A stretch of 64,000 bases of DNA. Source: Paracoccus sp. IB05. GTDB lineage: Bacteria > Pseudomonadota > Alphaproteobacteria > Rhodobacterales > Rhodobacteraceae. The DNA is taken from assembly GCF_016405985.1 (NCBI RefSeq), contig NZ_JAEFCF010000002.1, forward strand, positions 178,939 through 242,938, given 5' to 3'. The notes beneath the pieces were generated by a model that ran no database searches, was not told the origin of the DNA, and worked only from the letters and a program-made list of their open reading frames with translations. A program made the translations under genes and the position numbers. Positions 43,519 to 52,392 of the stretch are shown in pieces. Numbering within the stretch: position 1 is the stretch's first letter; each line of letters begins with the position of its first letter.

Positions 43519-46500
43519 ATGCACGTCCTCTTTCGCGAAAGCCACGGTCTGGAAGAGACCGACATGCCGCAGGATCTCGGGCAGACGCCCGGGGATCTTG
43601 TGGTGCTGTCGTTTTCCGACAGCGACCTCGGGGCTTTCGCGGCAGGGTGGAAGCGGGGGCGCGAGACGCTGCCCTCCCTCAGGCTGGCAAACCTGTCGCG
43701 GCTGACGCATCCGCTTTCGGTCGATACCTGGATCGGGCAGACGCTGACCGGGGCGAAAGGCGTGCTGATCCGGCTGATCGGCGGGGTGAATTACTGGGCC
43801 TACGGCGTCGAACAGGTCTCTAACATCGCCAGATCACGCGGGATTGCGCTGGCGCTCCTGCCGGCGGATGGTCGCCCCGACCCTGCGCTGGATGCCGCCT
43901 CGACCCTGCCGGTGGCCACGCTGCGGCGCCTGTCCACGCTGTGCGATACCGGCGGTGCGGTCGCAGCCCAGGGCGCGCTGGCGCAGCTCGCGCTTGCGGC
44001 GGGTCTCTATGCCGGGCCGGTGCCCGGGGCAAAATCGCTGCCGGGCTTTGGCTTTTGGCACCCGTCAGGCGGCGTGATCCGTGACCTGCCACATGGCGAG
44101 ACGCCGCTTGTCCTGATCCCCTTCTACCGTGCCTGGGCCGCCGCCGGCGACACCGCCGCCATCGACGCCCTGATCCTGGCGTTCGAAGCCGCAGGCTTTC
44201 GGGCATATGGCGCTTTCCTTCCCAGCCTCAAGGACGAGGCCGCTGCCCGCTGGCTGCGCGAGACCCTCCCGGCGCCTGGACTGAAAGCGGTGGTCAATGC
44301 CACCGCCTTTTCCGCCCGCGCTGCCAGTGGCTCACCGCTGGAGGCCGCCGCTGTGCCGGTCTTCCAGGTGATCCACGCCACCTCCACCCGCGCCGCCTGG
44401 GAAGGGGCCGGGCGCGGCCTCTCCCCCGCCGATCTGGCGATGCATGTGGCGCTTCCCGAGGTCGATGGCCGCATCACCGCCGGCGTGATTTCATTCAAGG
44501 ACGAGGCGCCGCGCGACCCGGATCTGCAATTTTCCCGCACCAGCCACGCGCCTGACCCCGAGCGTATCGGGGCCGTGGTTGCGAAGGTCAAAGCCTGGAC
44601 CCGCCTCGCGGCTGAGCCCCCGGCCAGCCGCCGCATCGCGATGGTCCTCTCGACCTATCCGGGCAAATCCTGGCGTATGGCCCATGCCGTGGGCCTTGAC
44701 GTTCTGGCCTCGGCCGAGGCGATGGCCGAGGACCTCAGCGCCGCCGGTTTCAACATTCAACCCGGCGCCCCGCTTGACCTGGCGCTGCAATCCGAGACCA
44801 TCGCCTGGCCGCTTTCGGCCTATCGCGAGGCGCTCGCCCGACTGCCGGAACCCCTGAAAACCGCCATAACAGAGACGCATGGCCGCCCCGAAGACGATCC
44901 GGCGATCCGGGCCGGCGCCTTCCATTTCCAGGCGACGCGGCGCGGCAATCTTCTGATCGCCCTGCAGCCCGAACGCAGCCGCTGCCCGGATCGTGACGGC
45001 GAATATCACGATACCGGTCGCATCCCCGGCCACGCCTATACCGCCTTCTATCTCTGGCTGCGGCAGGGCACAGACGCGCTTCTCCATATCGGCGCCCATG
45101 GCACGCTCGAATGGCTGCCCGGGAAGGCGGTAGCCCTCTCAGCCGCCTGCTGGCCCGAGGCACTGGTCGCGCCGCTTCCCGTGATCTACCCGTTCATCGT
45201 CAATGACCCGGGCGAGGCCGCCCAGGCCCGCCGCCGCATTGGTGCCGTCACGCTTGGCCATCTGACCCCGCCGCTGGCGGATGCCGCAATGCCCCCGGCG
45301 CTGGCCCGGCTCGAGCGCCTGCTTGACGAGTATTCCACCGCAGACGGCCTTGATCCTGCCCGCCGTGACCGGCTGATCGCCGCGATCCGGGACGAGGCGC
45401 GTCTTGCCCATGTCGAACAGGATCTCGACATCCCGGAAGAGGCCTCCCCCGCCGAGGCGATCCCGAGGATCGACCGTTTCGTCTGTGACCTGAAGGAAAG
45501 CCAGTTCGGAGAAGGCCTCCACATCTGGGCGCGCGGCACCCCTCATTTTCTGTCTGAAAATATCCTCGGGAGCCACCCTTCCGGGCCCGGGGGGGCAGAA
45601 GGCCCCCGGCCAGGGGCCACAGGCGATCCCGCCTCCCTGGCCTCCGAACGCGATAACCTCATCGCCGCGCTGAACGGCCAGCCTGTCCCCCCCGGCCCCT
45701 CCGGTTCCCCCTGGCGGGGACGGGCCGATGTGCTGCCGACCGGGCGCAATCTCTTCGGCACCGACCCGCGCGCCGTGCCGTCGCGCGCGGCCCATGCCCA
45801 GGGCATCAGACTGGCCGAAGAACTGGTGCGCCGCCACCTCCAGGATCATGGCGATTACCCGCGCGGCCTTGTCCTCAACCTCTGGGGTTCGGCCACGATG
45901 CGCACGGCGGGCGAGGAATTCGCCATGGCGCTGCATCTGGCCGGGCTGGAGCCGATCTGGGACGAAGGCTCCGACCGCGTCACCGGTTTTGGCATCCTGC
46001 CGCTGACCCTGATGGACCGCCCCCGGATCGAGGTCTCGATCCGCGCATCCGGCCTGTTCAGAGACGTCTTTCCCGATCTCGCCCGGCTTTTCGACGCCGG
46101 CTGCGAGGCGCTGGCCGAGCGTGATGAAGCCGCCGATATGAACCCCTATACCGCCGCGCCGCGCGGGGCGCGGGTCTTCGCGCCGGCGCCTGGAAGCTAT
46201 GGGCTCGGGATCCGCGAGGGGGATTATTCCGACGGCGCCCGCAAGGCGGCAGGCGAGGCCTGGCTTGCGGCTTCGGACCATACGGCCCAGGGCGCTCCTG
46301 CGCGCGATCTGCTTGAAACGCGGCTTCGGGCGGCGGACGCCTTCCTCCATACCCAGGATATGCCGGAAACCGATCTTTTGCTCGCGATGGATTACGCCAG
46401 CCATGAAGGCGGTTTCGCCGCCGCGATGGAGCGGCTTGGGGCTGAAAAGCCCGCGCTCTACCATCTCGACGCCACCCGCCCCGACCAGCCCCGCGCCCGG

Positions 46501-46845
46501 GCGCTGACCGAGGAAATCGCCCGCGTCACCCGCGCGCGCGCCGCCAATCCGGTCTGGCTTGCCTCGATGACACGGCATGGGTTCCGGGGCGCCGCCGAGA
46601 TTGCCGCGACACTGGAACATCTCGCGGCTTTCGCCCATCTCGCCCGTGTTGTGCCGTCGCATCTCTTTGACCTTTACCGCGAGGCAACGCTCGGTGACCC
46701 GGCGATCCGGGCTTTTCTCGAGACCGCCAACCCCGATGCCCTTGCTGCGATGGAGGACTGTTTCCGCGCCCTGGAAGCGGCGGGGCTTTGGCTAAGCCGC
46801 TCCAATTCCCGCGCTGCAAGGATGTCGTCGGAGGGGGTGGCATGA
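43519..46845 (+). CDS. cobN: Cobaltochelatase large subunit
   Basis: 1108 residues, magnesium-chelatase-H-like protein. With CobS and CobT (not in this window) it inserts cobalt into hydrogenobyrinic acid a,c-diamide using ATP. Motifs such as YLWLRQGTDALLHIGAHGTLEWLPGK and LLAMDYASHEGGFAAAMERLG identify it. It is on the short side for CobN (many are around 1250 residues). At about residues 680-700 the protein reads through a copy of a non-coding repeat (45553-45616), giving an unusual Gly/Pro-rich insert. The cobG start overlaps its stop (ATGA). Confidence 0.95.
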   Translation: MHVLFRESHGLEETDMPQDLGQTPGDLVVLSFSDSDLGAFAAGWKRGRETLPSLRLANLSRLTHPLSVDTWIGQTLTGAKGVLIRLIGGVNYWAYGVEQVSNIARSRGIALALLPADGRPDPALDAASTLPVATLRRLSTLCDTGGAVAAQGALAQLALAAGLYAGPVPGAKSLPGFGFWHPSGGVIRDLPHGETPLVLIPFYRAWAAAGDTAAIDALILAFEAAGFRAYGAFLPSLKDEAAARWLRETLPAPGLKAVVNATAFSARAASGSPLEAAAVPVFQVIHATSTRAAWEGAGRGLSPADLAMHVALPEVDGRITAGVISFKDEAPRDPDLQFSRTSHAPDPERIGAVVAKVKAWTRLAAEPPASRRIAMVLSTYPGKSWRMAHAVGLDVLASAEAMAEDLSAAGFNIQPGAPLDLALQSETIAWPLSAYREALARLPEPLKTAITETHGRPEDDPAIRAGAFHFQATRRGNLLIALQPERSRCPDRDGEYHDTGRIPGHAYTAFYLWLRQGTDALLHIGAHGTLEWLPGKAVALSAACWPEALVAPLPVIYPFIVNDPGEAAQARRRIGAVTLGHLTPPLADAAMPPALARLERLLDEYSTADGLDPARRDRLIAAIRDEARLAHVEQDLDIPEEASPAEAIPRIDRFVCDLKESQFGEGLHIWARGTPHFLSENILGSHPSGPGGAEGPRPGATGDPASLASERDNLIAALNGQPVPPGPSGSPWRGRADVLPTGRNLFGTDPRAVPSRAAHAQGIRLAEELVRRHLQDHGDYPRGLVLNLWGSATMRTAGEEFAMALHLAGLEPIWDEGSDRVTGFGILPLTLMDRPRIEVSIRASGLFRDVFPDLARLFDAGCEALAERDEAADMNPYTAAPRGARVFAPAPGSYGLGIREGDYSDGARKAAGEAWLAASDHTAQGAPARDLLETRLRAADAFLHTQDMPETDLLLAMDYASHEGGFAAAMERLGAEKPALYHLDATRPDQPRARALTEEIARVTRARAANPVWLASMTRHGFRGAAEIAATLEHLAAFAHLARVVPSHLFDLYREATLGDPAIRAFLETANPDALAAMEDCFRALEAAGLWLSRSNSRAARMSSEGVA
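45553..45616 (+). repeat. Intergenic-type repeat inside cobN (copy A)
   Basis: The sequence GAAAATATCCTCGGGAG, then a C-rich arm and CGGGGGGGCAGAAGGCCCC, matches the reverse of copy B (49308-49353) and resembles copy C (57268-57312). It is in frame and adds roughly 20 residues to CobN. Confidence 0.55.
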
Positions 46846-47972
46846 GCGGGCAGGTTCAGGGCCAGATCCGGGGCTGGTGTCCGGGTGCGCTGCGGCCGAT
46901 GATGTCCGGCGACGGCCTGGTGCTGCGCATCCGCCCCCATGCCGGGCGGTTGCTGCCGGAACAGGTGCTGGCGCTGGCGGATCTCGCGGAAACCCATGGC
47001 AATGGTCTGATCGACCTCGGCTCACGCGCGCATCTGCAATTGCGCGGCGTCACCGAGGCCGCGCTGCCGGCGCTGCATCAGGCTCTGATCTCGCTTGATC
47101 TCCTTGATTTCAGCGCCGAGGCCGAGGCGCGGCGCAATATCCTCACAACACCCTTGCACCGCGCGGGCGATGAGACGCTGACGCTGGTCGAAGGCCTGGA
47201 AGAGGCACTGCGCGATGCGCCGGTCCTTCCCGCAAAATTCGGCTTTGCCGTGGATACCGGGGCCGCGGCAATCCTTGGGGGCGCTTCGGCGGATCTGAGG
47301 ATCGAACGCGCGGCTCAGGGCCTGATCCTGCGCGCCGAGGGGATGGACCGGGGCGAGCCAGTGACCCAGGACACTGCCATTCCCCGCCTGATCGAGGTGC
47401 TGCACTGGTTCCTCGCGCAAGGAGCTGCAACCCGGATGGCACGGCTTGCGGCCCGCCCGCCGCTGAACGCGACCGAACTGCCGATGACCGGCCCGGCGCT
47501 GGTCCCGGGCAGGACTGCGGCGGGGCTCTGCCTCGCGCTGCCCTTTGGTCAGATCGGGGCGGCGAAGCTCAGGGCGCTGGCGGTTGCACCGCTGCGGCTG
47601 ACGCCCTGGCGGTCGGTGATCGTTGAGGGCATCACCCGCGCGCCGGTCACCGGCCTGATCGAAGACCCCCATGATCCGCTTTTGCGCGTGGCGGCCTGCA
47701 CCGGCGCGCCCGGTTGCCTGTCTGCTGAGGCGCCGGTGCGGGGCCTTGCCCGCAGCCTGGCGCCTTTGGTGCCGGCGGGCGCCTTGCTGCATGTTTCGGG
47801 CTGTGGCAAGGGCTGCGCCCATCCAAGGCCCGCCCGCCTGACCCTTACTGCAAGACAAGGCCGCTTCGATCTGATTGAAGACGGCACTGCCAGTGCCAGT
47901 CCCGCCCTGCGCGGGCTTTCCCCCGATGACCTTCCTGCGATTTTGCGAGGCCGCCTTGACCCATCTTTATGA
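46842..47972 (+). CDS. cobG: Precorrin-3B synthase
   Basis: 376 residues of the nitrite/sulfite-reductase-like family. It uses molecular oxygen to convert precorrin-3A to precorrin-3B, which defines the aerobic pathway. The [4Fe-4S]-binding Cys are in AACTGAPGCLSAE and SGCGKGCAHP. The start at 46842 overlaps the cobN stop (ATGA); an upstream frame from 46788 is a cobN shadow. The cobH start overlaps its end. Confidence 0.94.
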   Translation: MSGQVQGQIRGWCPGALRPMMSGDGLVLRIRPHAGRLLPEQVLALADLAETHGNGLIDLGSRAHLQLRGVTEAALPALHQALISLDLLDFSAEAEARRNILTTPLHRAGDETLTLVEGLEEALRDAPVLPAKFGFAVDTGAAAILGGASADLRIERAAQGLILRAEGMDRGEPVTQDTAIPRLIEVLHWFLAQGAATRMARLAARPPLNATELPMTGPALVPGRTAAGLCLALPFGQIGAAKLRALAVAPLRLTPWRSVIVEGITRAPVTGLIEDPHDPLLRVAACTGAPGCLSAEAPVRGLARSLAPLVPAGALLHVSGCGKGCAHPRPARLTLTARQGRFDLIEDGTASASPALRGLSPDDLPAILRGRLDPSL

Positions 47973-48585
47973 AACCGACGGCGCGAAGATCTATCTCGCA
48001 AGCTTTGCCACCATCCGCGCCGAGGCCGATCTGGCGCGCTTTACCCCCGAGGAAGAGGTGGTCGCGGTGCGCATGATCCATGCCAGCGGCATGGTCGAAC
48101 TCGCGCCTTATATCCGCTTTGCGCCGGGCTTCGCGATCGAGGCCCGCGCGGCGCTGGAGGCGGGGGCACCGATCCTGTGCGATGCAAAAATGGTCAGCGA
48201 GGGCATCACCCGTGCCCGTCTTCCGGCCGGGAATGAGGTGATCTGCACGCTCCAGGACCCGTCTGTGCCGGAACTGGCGGCGCGGATCGGCAATACGCGT
48301 TCGGCCGCGGCGGTGGAGCTCTGGCGCCCCTATCTTGCGGGCGCCGTGGTGGCGATCGGCAATGCGCCGACTGCGTTGTTCCATCTGCTGAACCTGCTGC
48401 AGGACCCGGATTTCCCGCGCCCGGCGGCGATCATCGGCTGCCCGGTCGGCTTTATCGGCGCGGCGGAATCGAAAGTGGCGCTGGCAGAGGACAATCCTTT
48501 GCCCTGGTGTGTGGTGGATGGCCGCCTCGGCGGCTCGGCGATCACGGTGGCGGCGGTCAACGCGCTTGCCAGCCGTAAGGAGTGA
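47956..48585 (+). CDS. cobH: Precorrin-8X methylmutase
   Basis: 209 residues from TTG 47956, which restores the usual (M)THLYETDGAKIYLASF N-terminus and has GAGG upstream; ATG 47926 is an alternative. It moves the C-11 methyl to C-12 to give hydrogenobyrinic acid. The sequence has the catalytic-type VRMIHASGMVELAPYI, with the conserved His, and VIGNAPTALF-like residues in VVAIGNAPTALFHLLNL. It overlaps the cobG end and its stop overlaps a GTG of cobI. Confidence 0.92.
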   Translation: MTHLYETDGAKIYLASFATIRAEADLARFTPEEEVVAVRMIHASGMVELAPYIRFAPGFAIEARAALEAGAPILCDAKMVSEGITRARLPAGNEVICTLQDPSVPELAARIGNTRSAAAVELWRPYLAGAVVAIGNAPTALFHLLNLLQDPDFPRPAAIIGCPVGFIGAAESKVALAEDNPLPWCVVDGRLGGSAITVAAVNALASRKE

Positions 48586-48587
48586 GC

Positions 48588-49295
48588 ATGGCCAAGGTTA
48601 CCTGTATCGGCCTCGGACCGGGCGATCCGGATCTGATGAGCGTCAGGGCGCATCGGCTGCTGACCTCGGCGCGGATCGTCGCCTATTTCCGCAAGCCCGG
48701 TCGCGAAGGCCAGGCGCGGCGGATGGTCGAGGGGCTGATCCCGGCAGGGGCCGAGGAATGGCCGATGGAATATCCGGTCACGACCGAGATCCCGGTGCAG
48801 GATCCGGGCTATAATGCCGCTTTGGCGCCGTTTTACGACCATTGGGCCGCGCGGCTTCGGTCGGCGGATGCGGATGTTGTGGTGCTGTGTGAAGGGGATC
48901 CCTTTCTCTACGGCTCGTTCATGCATCTGCAATCGCGGCTGCCTGCGGGGATGGTCGGGGTGGTGCCGGGAATCCCCGGCATGGTCGGCTGCTGGCATGC
49001 GACAGGCCAGCCGGTGACCTGGGGGGATGATGTGCTGACGGTGTTGCCGGCGACCCTGCCCGAGGCGGAGCTTGCGCGGCGGGTGGCGGATACCGATGCG
49101 CTGGTGGTGATGAAGATCGGGCGCAACCTCGCGAAGCTCAGGCGTGTGCTGGCGGCGGCGGGGCGCTTGCCCGAGGCCTGGCTGGTGGAACATGGCACCA
49201 TGCCCGCCGAGCGGGTGCGGCTGCTGGCGGAGGTGGGCGAGGAAGCGCCTTATTTCTCGATTGCCATTATTCATGGGAAAGGGCGGCGGCCGTGA
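48588..49295 (+). CDS. cobI: Precorrin-2 C20-methyltransferase
   Basis: 235 residues, SAM-dependent tetrapyrrole methylase fold: GLGPGDPDLMSVRA at the N-terminus, CEGDPFLYGSFMHL and VPGIPGMVGCWHATG. It makes precorrin-3A by methylating C-20 of precorrin-2. ATG 48588 has AAGGAG at a 5-base spacing; a GTG at 48582 that overlaps the cobH stop is the alternative. The stop overlaps the cobJ start (GTGA). Confidence 0.94.
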   Translation: MAKVTCIGLGPGDPDLMSVRAHRLLTSARIVAYFRKPGREGQARRMVEGLIPAGAEEWPMEYPVTTEIPVQDPGYNAALAPFYDHWAARLRSADADVVVLCEGDPFLYGSFMHLQSRLPAGMVGVVPGIPGMVGCWHATGQPVTWGDDVLTVLPATLPEAELARRVADTDALVVMKIGRNLAKLRRVLAAAGRLPEAWLVEHGTMPAERVRLLAEVGEEAPYFSIAIIHGKGRRP

Positions 49296-50083
49296 CGGAT
49301 GCAGAGGTGGGGGCCCTGCCCCCACACCCCCGGAGTATTTCGGTCAAGAGGAAGGGATGGGTCGTCGTGGCGGGTCTCGGGCCTGGCGCGGAGGCGATGG
49401 TGACGCCGGAGGTGGCGATTGCGCTGGCTGAGGCGACTGATGTGATTGGCTATATCCCCTATGTCGCCCGGGTGGCGGATCGCGATGGGCTGGTGAAACA
49501 TCCCAGTGACAACCGGGTGGAACTGGACCGCGCGCGCCATGCCTTTGAGCTGGCGGCGGCGGGGCGGCAGGTCGTGGTGGTGTCTTCGGGCGATCCCGGG
49601 GTCTTTGCCATGGCTTCGGCCCTGTTCGAGGCGATGGAGACGGGGCCGGAGGCCTGGCGGGAGCTGGATCTGCGGGTTCTGCCGGGGATCACCGCCATGC
49701 TGGCGGCGGCGGCGGCGGCGGGGGCGCCTTTGGGACATGATTTCTGCGCGATCAATCTGTCGGACAATCTGAAACCCTTTGACCTGGTCGAGAAACGCCT
49801 GCGTCTGGCGATCGAAGGGGATTTCGCGATGGGGTTTTACAACCCGCGTTCGAAATCGCGGCCGGGGCGGTTCGAACGGGTGATCGAAGTGCTGCGCGAG
49901 GGCTGCGAGCCATCGCGGCTGGTGGTGCTGGCCCGTGCGGTCTCGACCCCCGATGAAGAGCTGCTTGTGGTTGAGTTGCGGGATCTGCAACCGGAGATGG
50001 TCGATATGCGGACCATGGTTCTCGTGGGGTCGTCACTGACGCGCCGGGTCGGGCGGTTCGTCTATACGCCGAGGTCGGCATGA
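49292..50083 (+). CDS. cobJ: Precorrin-3B C17-methyltransferase
   Basis: 263 residues. It contracts the ring while methylating C-17. Motifs: VAGLGPGAEAMVTPEV, GYIPYVARV, SSGDPGVFAMAS and FAMGFYNPRSKSRP. It starts at GTG 49292 overlapping cobI. The first 23 residues (ALPPHPRSIS and onward) come from repeat copy B and are not family-typical; the canonical N-terminus would be near the KGWVVVAGLG stretch. The 3' end overlaps cobK on the opposite strand by 22 bases. Confidence 0.93.
   Translation: MTDAEVGALPPHPRSISVKRKGWVVVAGLGPGAEAMVTPEVAIALAEATDVIGYIPYVARVADRDGLVKHPSDNRVELDRARHAFELAAAGRQVVVVSSGDPGVFAMASALFEAMETGPEAWRELDLRVLPGITAMLAAAAAAGAPLGHDFCAINLSDNLKPFDLVEKRLRLAIEGDFAMGFYNPRSKSRPGRFERVIEVLREGCEPSRLVVLARAVSTPDEELLVVELRDLQPEMVDMRTMVLVGSSLTRRVGRFVYTPRSA
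49308..49353 (-). repeat. Intergenic-type repeat at cobI/cobJ (copy B)
   Basis: GGGGGCCCTGCCCCC followed by ACACCCCCGGAGTATTT and CGGTCAAGAGGAA. Read in reverse it matches copy A in cobN (GAAATACTCC core, then GGGGGCAGGGCCCC). It forms the 5' coding part of cobJ. Confidence 0.55.
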
Positions 50084-50808
50084 AGCCGGGCGAGGATTTC
50101 CGCAGGATCAGAGACGGTTTCTGCGGGTGGCAGCAGGGGGCGGTCGATCAGCCAGACCGGCAGGTCGAGCGTGCGCGCGGCCTCGAGTTTCGCATCCGCG
50201 CCCTGGCCGCCGGAGTTCTTGGCGATGATCAGATCGCTGCCATGCCGCCGCAAAAGCGCGAGGTCGCTGGCGAGATCAAAGGGGCCGCGTGCGATCTCAA
50301 CCGTGACGCGGGGCAAGGGCAGCGGCGCCTCGGGCGGATCGACAAGGCGCAGAAGATAGTCATGCTGCGGCTGGCCGGAGAAGACCGCCAGATGCAGCCG
50401 TCCGATGGCGAGAAACACCCGGCGCGGTGCCGCCCCGAGCCGCAGGGCGGCGGATTCGAGATCGGGGAGGCGTGTCCAGTCATCACCGGGCGCGGGCGTC
50501 CAGGCCGGGCGCATCAGCCGGATCAGGGGCGTGCCGGTCAGGGCCGCCGCCATATGGGCGTTATGGCTCATCTGCGCGGCAAAAGGATGCGTGGCGTCGA
50601 TCAGATGGGTGACCTGATGCTGGCGTATCCAGGCGGCAAGCCCCTCAGCGCCGCCGAAACCGCCGGTTCTGACCGCGACGGGCTGGGCGCGCGGCGTCTC
50701 TGTCCGGCCAGCATAGGACAGTATGGCCCTGATCCCGCGTTCCGCGACCAGGCGGGCGAGCTGGCTCGCCTCGGTGGTGCCGCCAAGAATGAGAAGGTTC
50801 GGGGTCAT
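50062..50808 (-). CDS. cobK: Precorrin-6A reductase
   Basis: 248 residues: LLILGGTTEASQLARLVAERG at the NADPH site and THLIDATHPFAAQMSHNA as family blocks. It reduces precorrin-6A to precorrin-6B. ATG 50808 (MTPNLLILGG) fits the family; an in-frame ATG 50829 is an alternative. It is antisense within the plus-strand cob run: its start codon overlaps the cobL start (CATG) and its 3' end overlaps cobJ by 22 bases. Its promoter must lie within cobL. Confidence 0.94.
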   Translation of the reverse strand: MTPNLLILGGTTEASQLARLVAERGIRAILSYAGRTETPRAQPVAVRTGGFGGAEGLAAWIRQHQVTHLIDATHPFAAQMSHNAHMAAALTGTPLIRLMRPAWTPAPGDDWTRLPDLESAALRLGAAPRRVFLAIGRLHLAVFSGQPQHDYLLRLVDPPEAPLPLPRVTVEIARGPFDLASDLALLRRHGSDLIIAKNSGGQGADAKLEAARTLDLPVWLIDRPLLPPAETVSDPAEILARLHADLGV

Positions 50809-51988
50809 GGCTGAATGGCTTTCCATCATCGGTATTGGTGAAGATGGCGCGTCTGGCCTGCCGGATGCAAGCCGTCAGGCGCTGGCGGCGGCGGATGTCG
50901 TGTTCGGGGGGCCGCGTCATCTGGCGATGATCGACCATTCCGACAAGCGGCCCTGGCCCGTGCCTTTCGCGCTGGCACCGGTTCTGGCTTTGCGCGGGCA
51001 GCGGGTCGCAGTTCTGGCCTCGGGCGATCCGTTCTGGTTCGGTGCGGGCGGCAGTCTTTCGCGCGCGCTTGAGCCGGGTGAATGGCGCGCCTTTGCCGCG
51101 CCTTCGGTCTTTTCGCGGGTTGCGGCCCGCAAGGGCTGGCGGCTGGAGGAAGTCAGTTGCCACGGGCTTCACGCAGCGCCGCTGTCGCGGCTGCGCCCAG
51201 GCCTCGCGCCAGGGGCGCGGCTGATCGTGACCTTGCGCGATGGCAAGGCCCCGGCGGCGCTGACGGCTTACCTCGTGGAAACCGGTTTTTCTGCAAGCCT
51301 GGTGACGTTTTTCACCCATCTCGGCGGGCCGGAAGAGCGCGTGATCGCCACCACCGCCGGTGAGTTCGACGGGGCGGTGACGGAGGATCTTGTCGTCGCC
51401 GCGCTGGAGATCCGGGGCGCGGGCCGGGCGGCGACACTTGCCACCGGGCGCGCGGATGAGCTTTTCGAACATGACGGCCAGATCACCAAGCGCCCGGTCC
51501 GGGCGCTGGCTTTGTCAGCGCTCGCGCCGCGCGCGGGCGAGATGCTCTGGGATATCGGCACCGGGTCGGGGTCAGTCGCGATCGAATGGCTGCTGTCGCA
51601 TCCCGCCATGCGGGCGATCGGCGTCGAGGCGGATGCCACCCGCGCTGGCCGCGCGCGTGGCAATGCCGCCCGGCTTGGTGTCGACCGGCTTGAGATCCGC
51701 GAGGGGCGGGCGCTGGATGTGCTGCCCGCATTGCCGCGCCCGGATGCGGTGTTCATCGGCGGTGGTGCCGATGACAACCTCCTGAACGCGCTCTGGGCCT
51801 GCCTGCCGCAGGGCGTGCGGGTTGTGGCGCATGGCGTGACGCTTGAAACCGAGGCGTTGCTCGCGGCCTGGCATGGCGCCAAAGGCGGCCAGCTTTTGCG
51901 TATTGAGCTGGCCGAGGCGGCGCCATTAGGGCGCAAGCGGGGGTGGAAATCCAGTTTTCCGGTGGTGCAATGGAGTGTGACGCGATGA
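50807..51988 (+). CDS. cobL: Precorrin-6Y C5,15-methyltransferase (decarboxylating)
   Basis: 393 residues fusing two enzymes: an N-terminal CbiE methylase (WLSIIGIGEDGASGLPD, VLASGDPFWFGAGG) and a C-terminal CbiT domain with the SAM loop WDIGTGSGSVAIEWL and FIGGGADDNLL. It methylates C-5 and C-15 and removes the acetate side-chain carboxyl. ATG 50807 shares two bases with the divergent cobK start. There is no intergenic space for a separate promoter; it is likely transcribed from the upstream run. The stop overlaps cobE (ATGA). Confidence 0.95.
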   Translation: MAEWLSIIGIGEDGASGLPDASRQALAAADVVFGGPRHLAMIDHSDKRPWPVPFALAPVLALRGQRVAVLASGDPFWFGAGGSLSRALEPGEWRAFAAPSVFSRVAARKGWRLEEVSCHGLHAAPLSRLRPGLAPGARLIVTLRDGKAPAALTAYLVETGFSASLVTFFTHLGGPEERVIATTAGEFDGAVTEDLVVAALEIRGAGRAATLATGRADELFEHDGQITKRPVRALALSALAPRAGEMLWDIGTGSGSVAIEWLLSHPAMRAIGVEADATRAGRARGNAARLGVDRLEIREGRALDVLPALPRPDAVFIGGGADDNLLNALWACLPQGVRVVAHGVTLETEALLAAWHGAKGGQLLRIELAEAAPLGRKRGWKSSFPVVQWSVTR

Positions 51989-52392
51989 TTCCGCCCCATA
52001 TCAATCCGTCGCGCATTGCCGGCATCGGCTTTCGCGAGACTGCCCAGGTCGACTCGATCCTTGACGCGCTGGAGCGCGCCGGCGCCGCTGACCTGCGCCA
52101 TATCGCGCTGCCGGCAGTCAAGGCGCGCCACCATGCCGCGCAGCAGCTGGCGCGGCTGGGCTATCACCTGCATCCGGTCACCGCCGCTGCGCTGACGGCA
52201 CCGGCGACCCTGACCGACAGCGCCGCCTCGCGCAAGGCGCATGGTACGGGGTCGGTGTCAGAGGCCTGCGCGCTGGCCGCCTTTGGCCCCGGCGCCCGCC
52301 TCATCGCGCCGCGTGTGATTTCCGCGGATGGCAAGGCCACTGCCGCCATCGCCATCGCCCAAAAAGACCTGCCGCAAGGAGCCGCCCCATGA
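51985..52392 (+). CDS. cobE: Cobalamin biosynthesis protein CobE
   Basis: 135 residues matching the C-terminal CbiG domain family: [20 protein letters not shown] and [12 protein letters not shown]. The role is not fully known; it is required in the aerobic pathway and may stabilise an intermediate. The start at 51985 overlaps the cobL stop (ATGA). An upstream frame from 51943 lies inside cobL. Confidence 0.88.
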   Translation: MIPPHINPSRIAGIGFRETAQVDSILDALERAGAADLRHIALPAVKARHHAAQQLARLGYHLHPVTAAALTAPATLTDSAASRKAHGTGSVSEACALAAFGPGARLIAPRVISADGKATAAIAIAQKDLPQGAAP

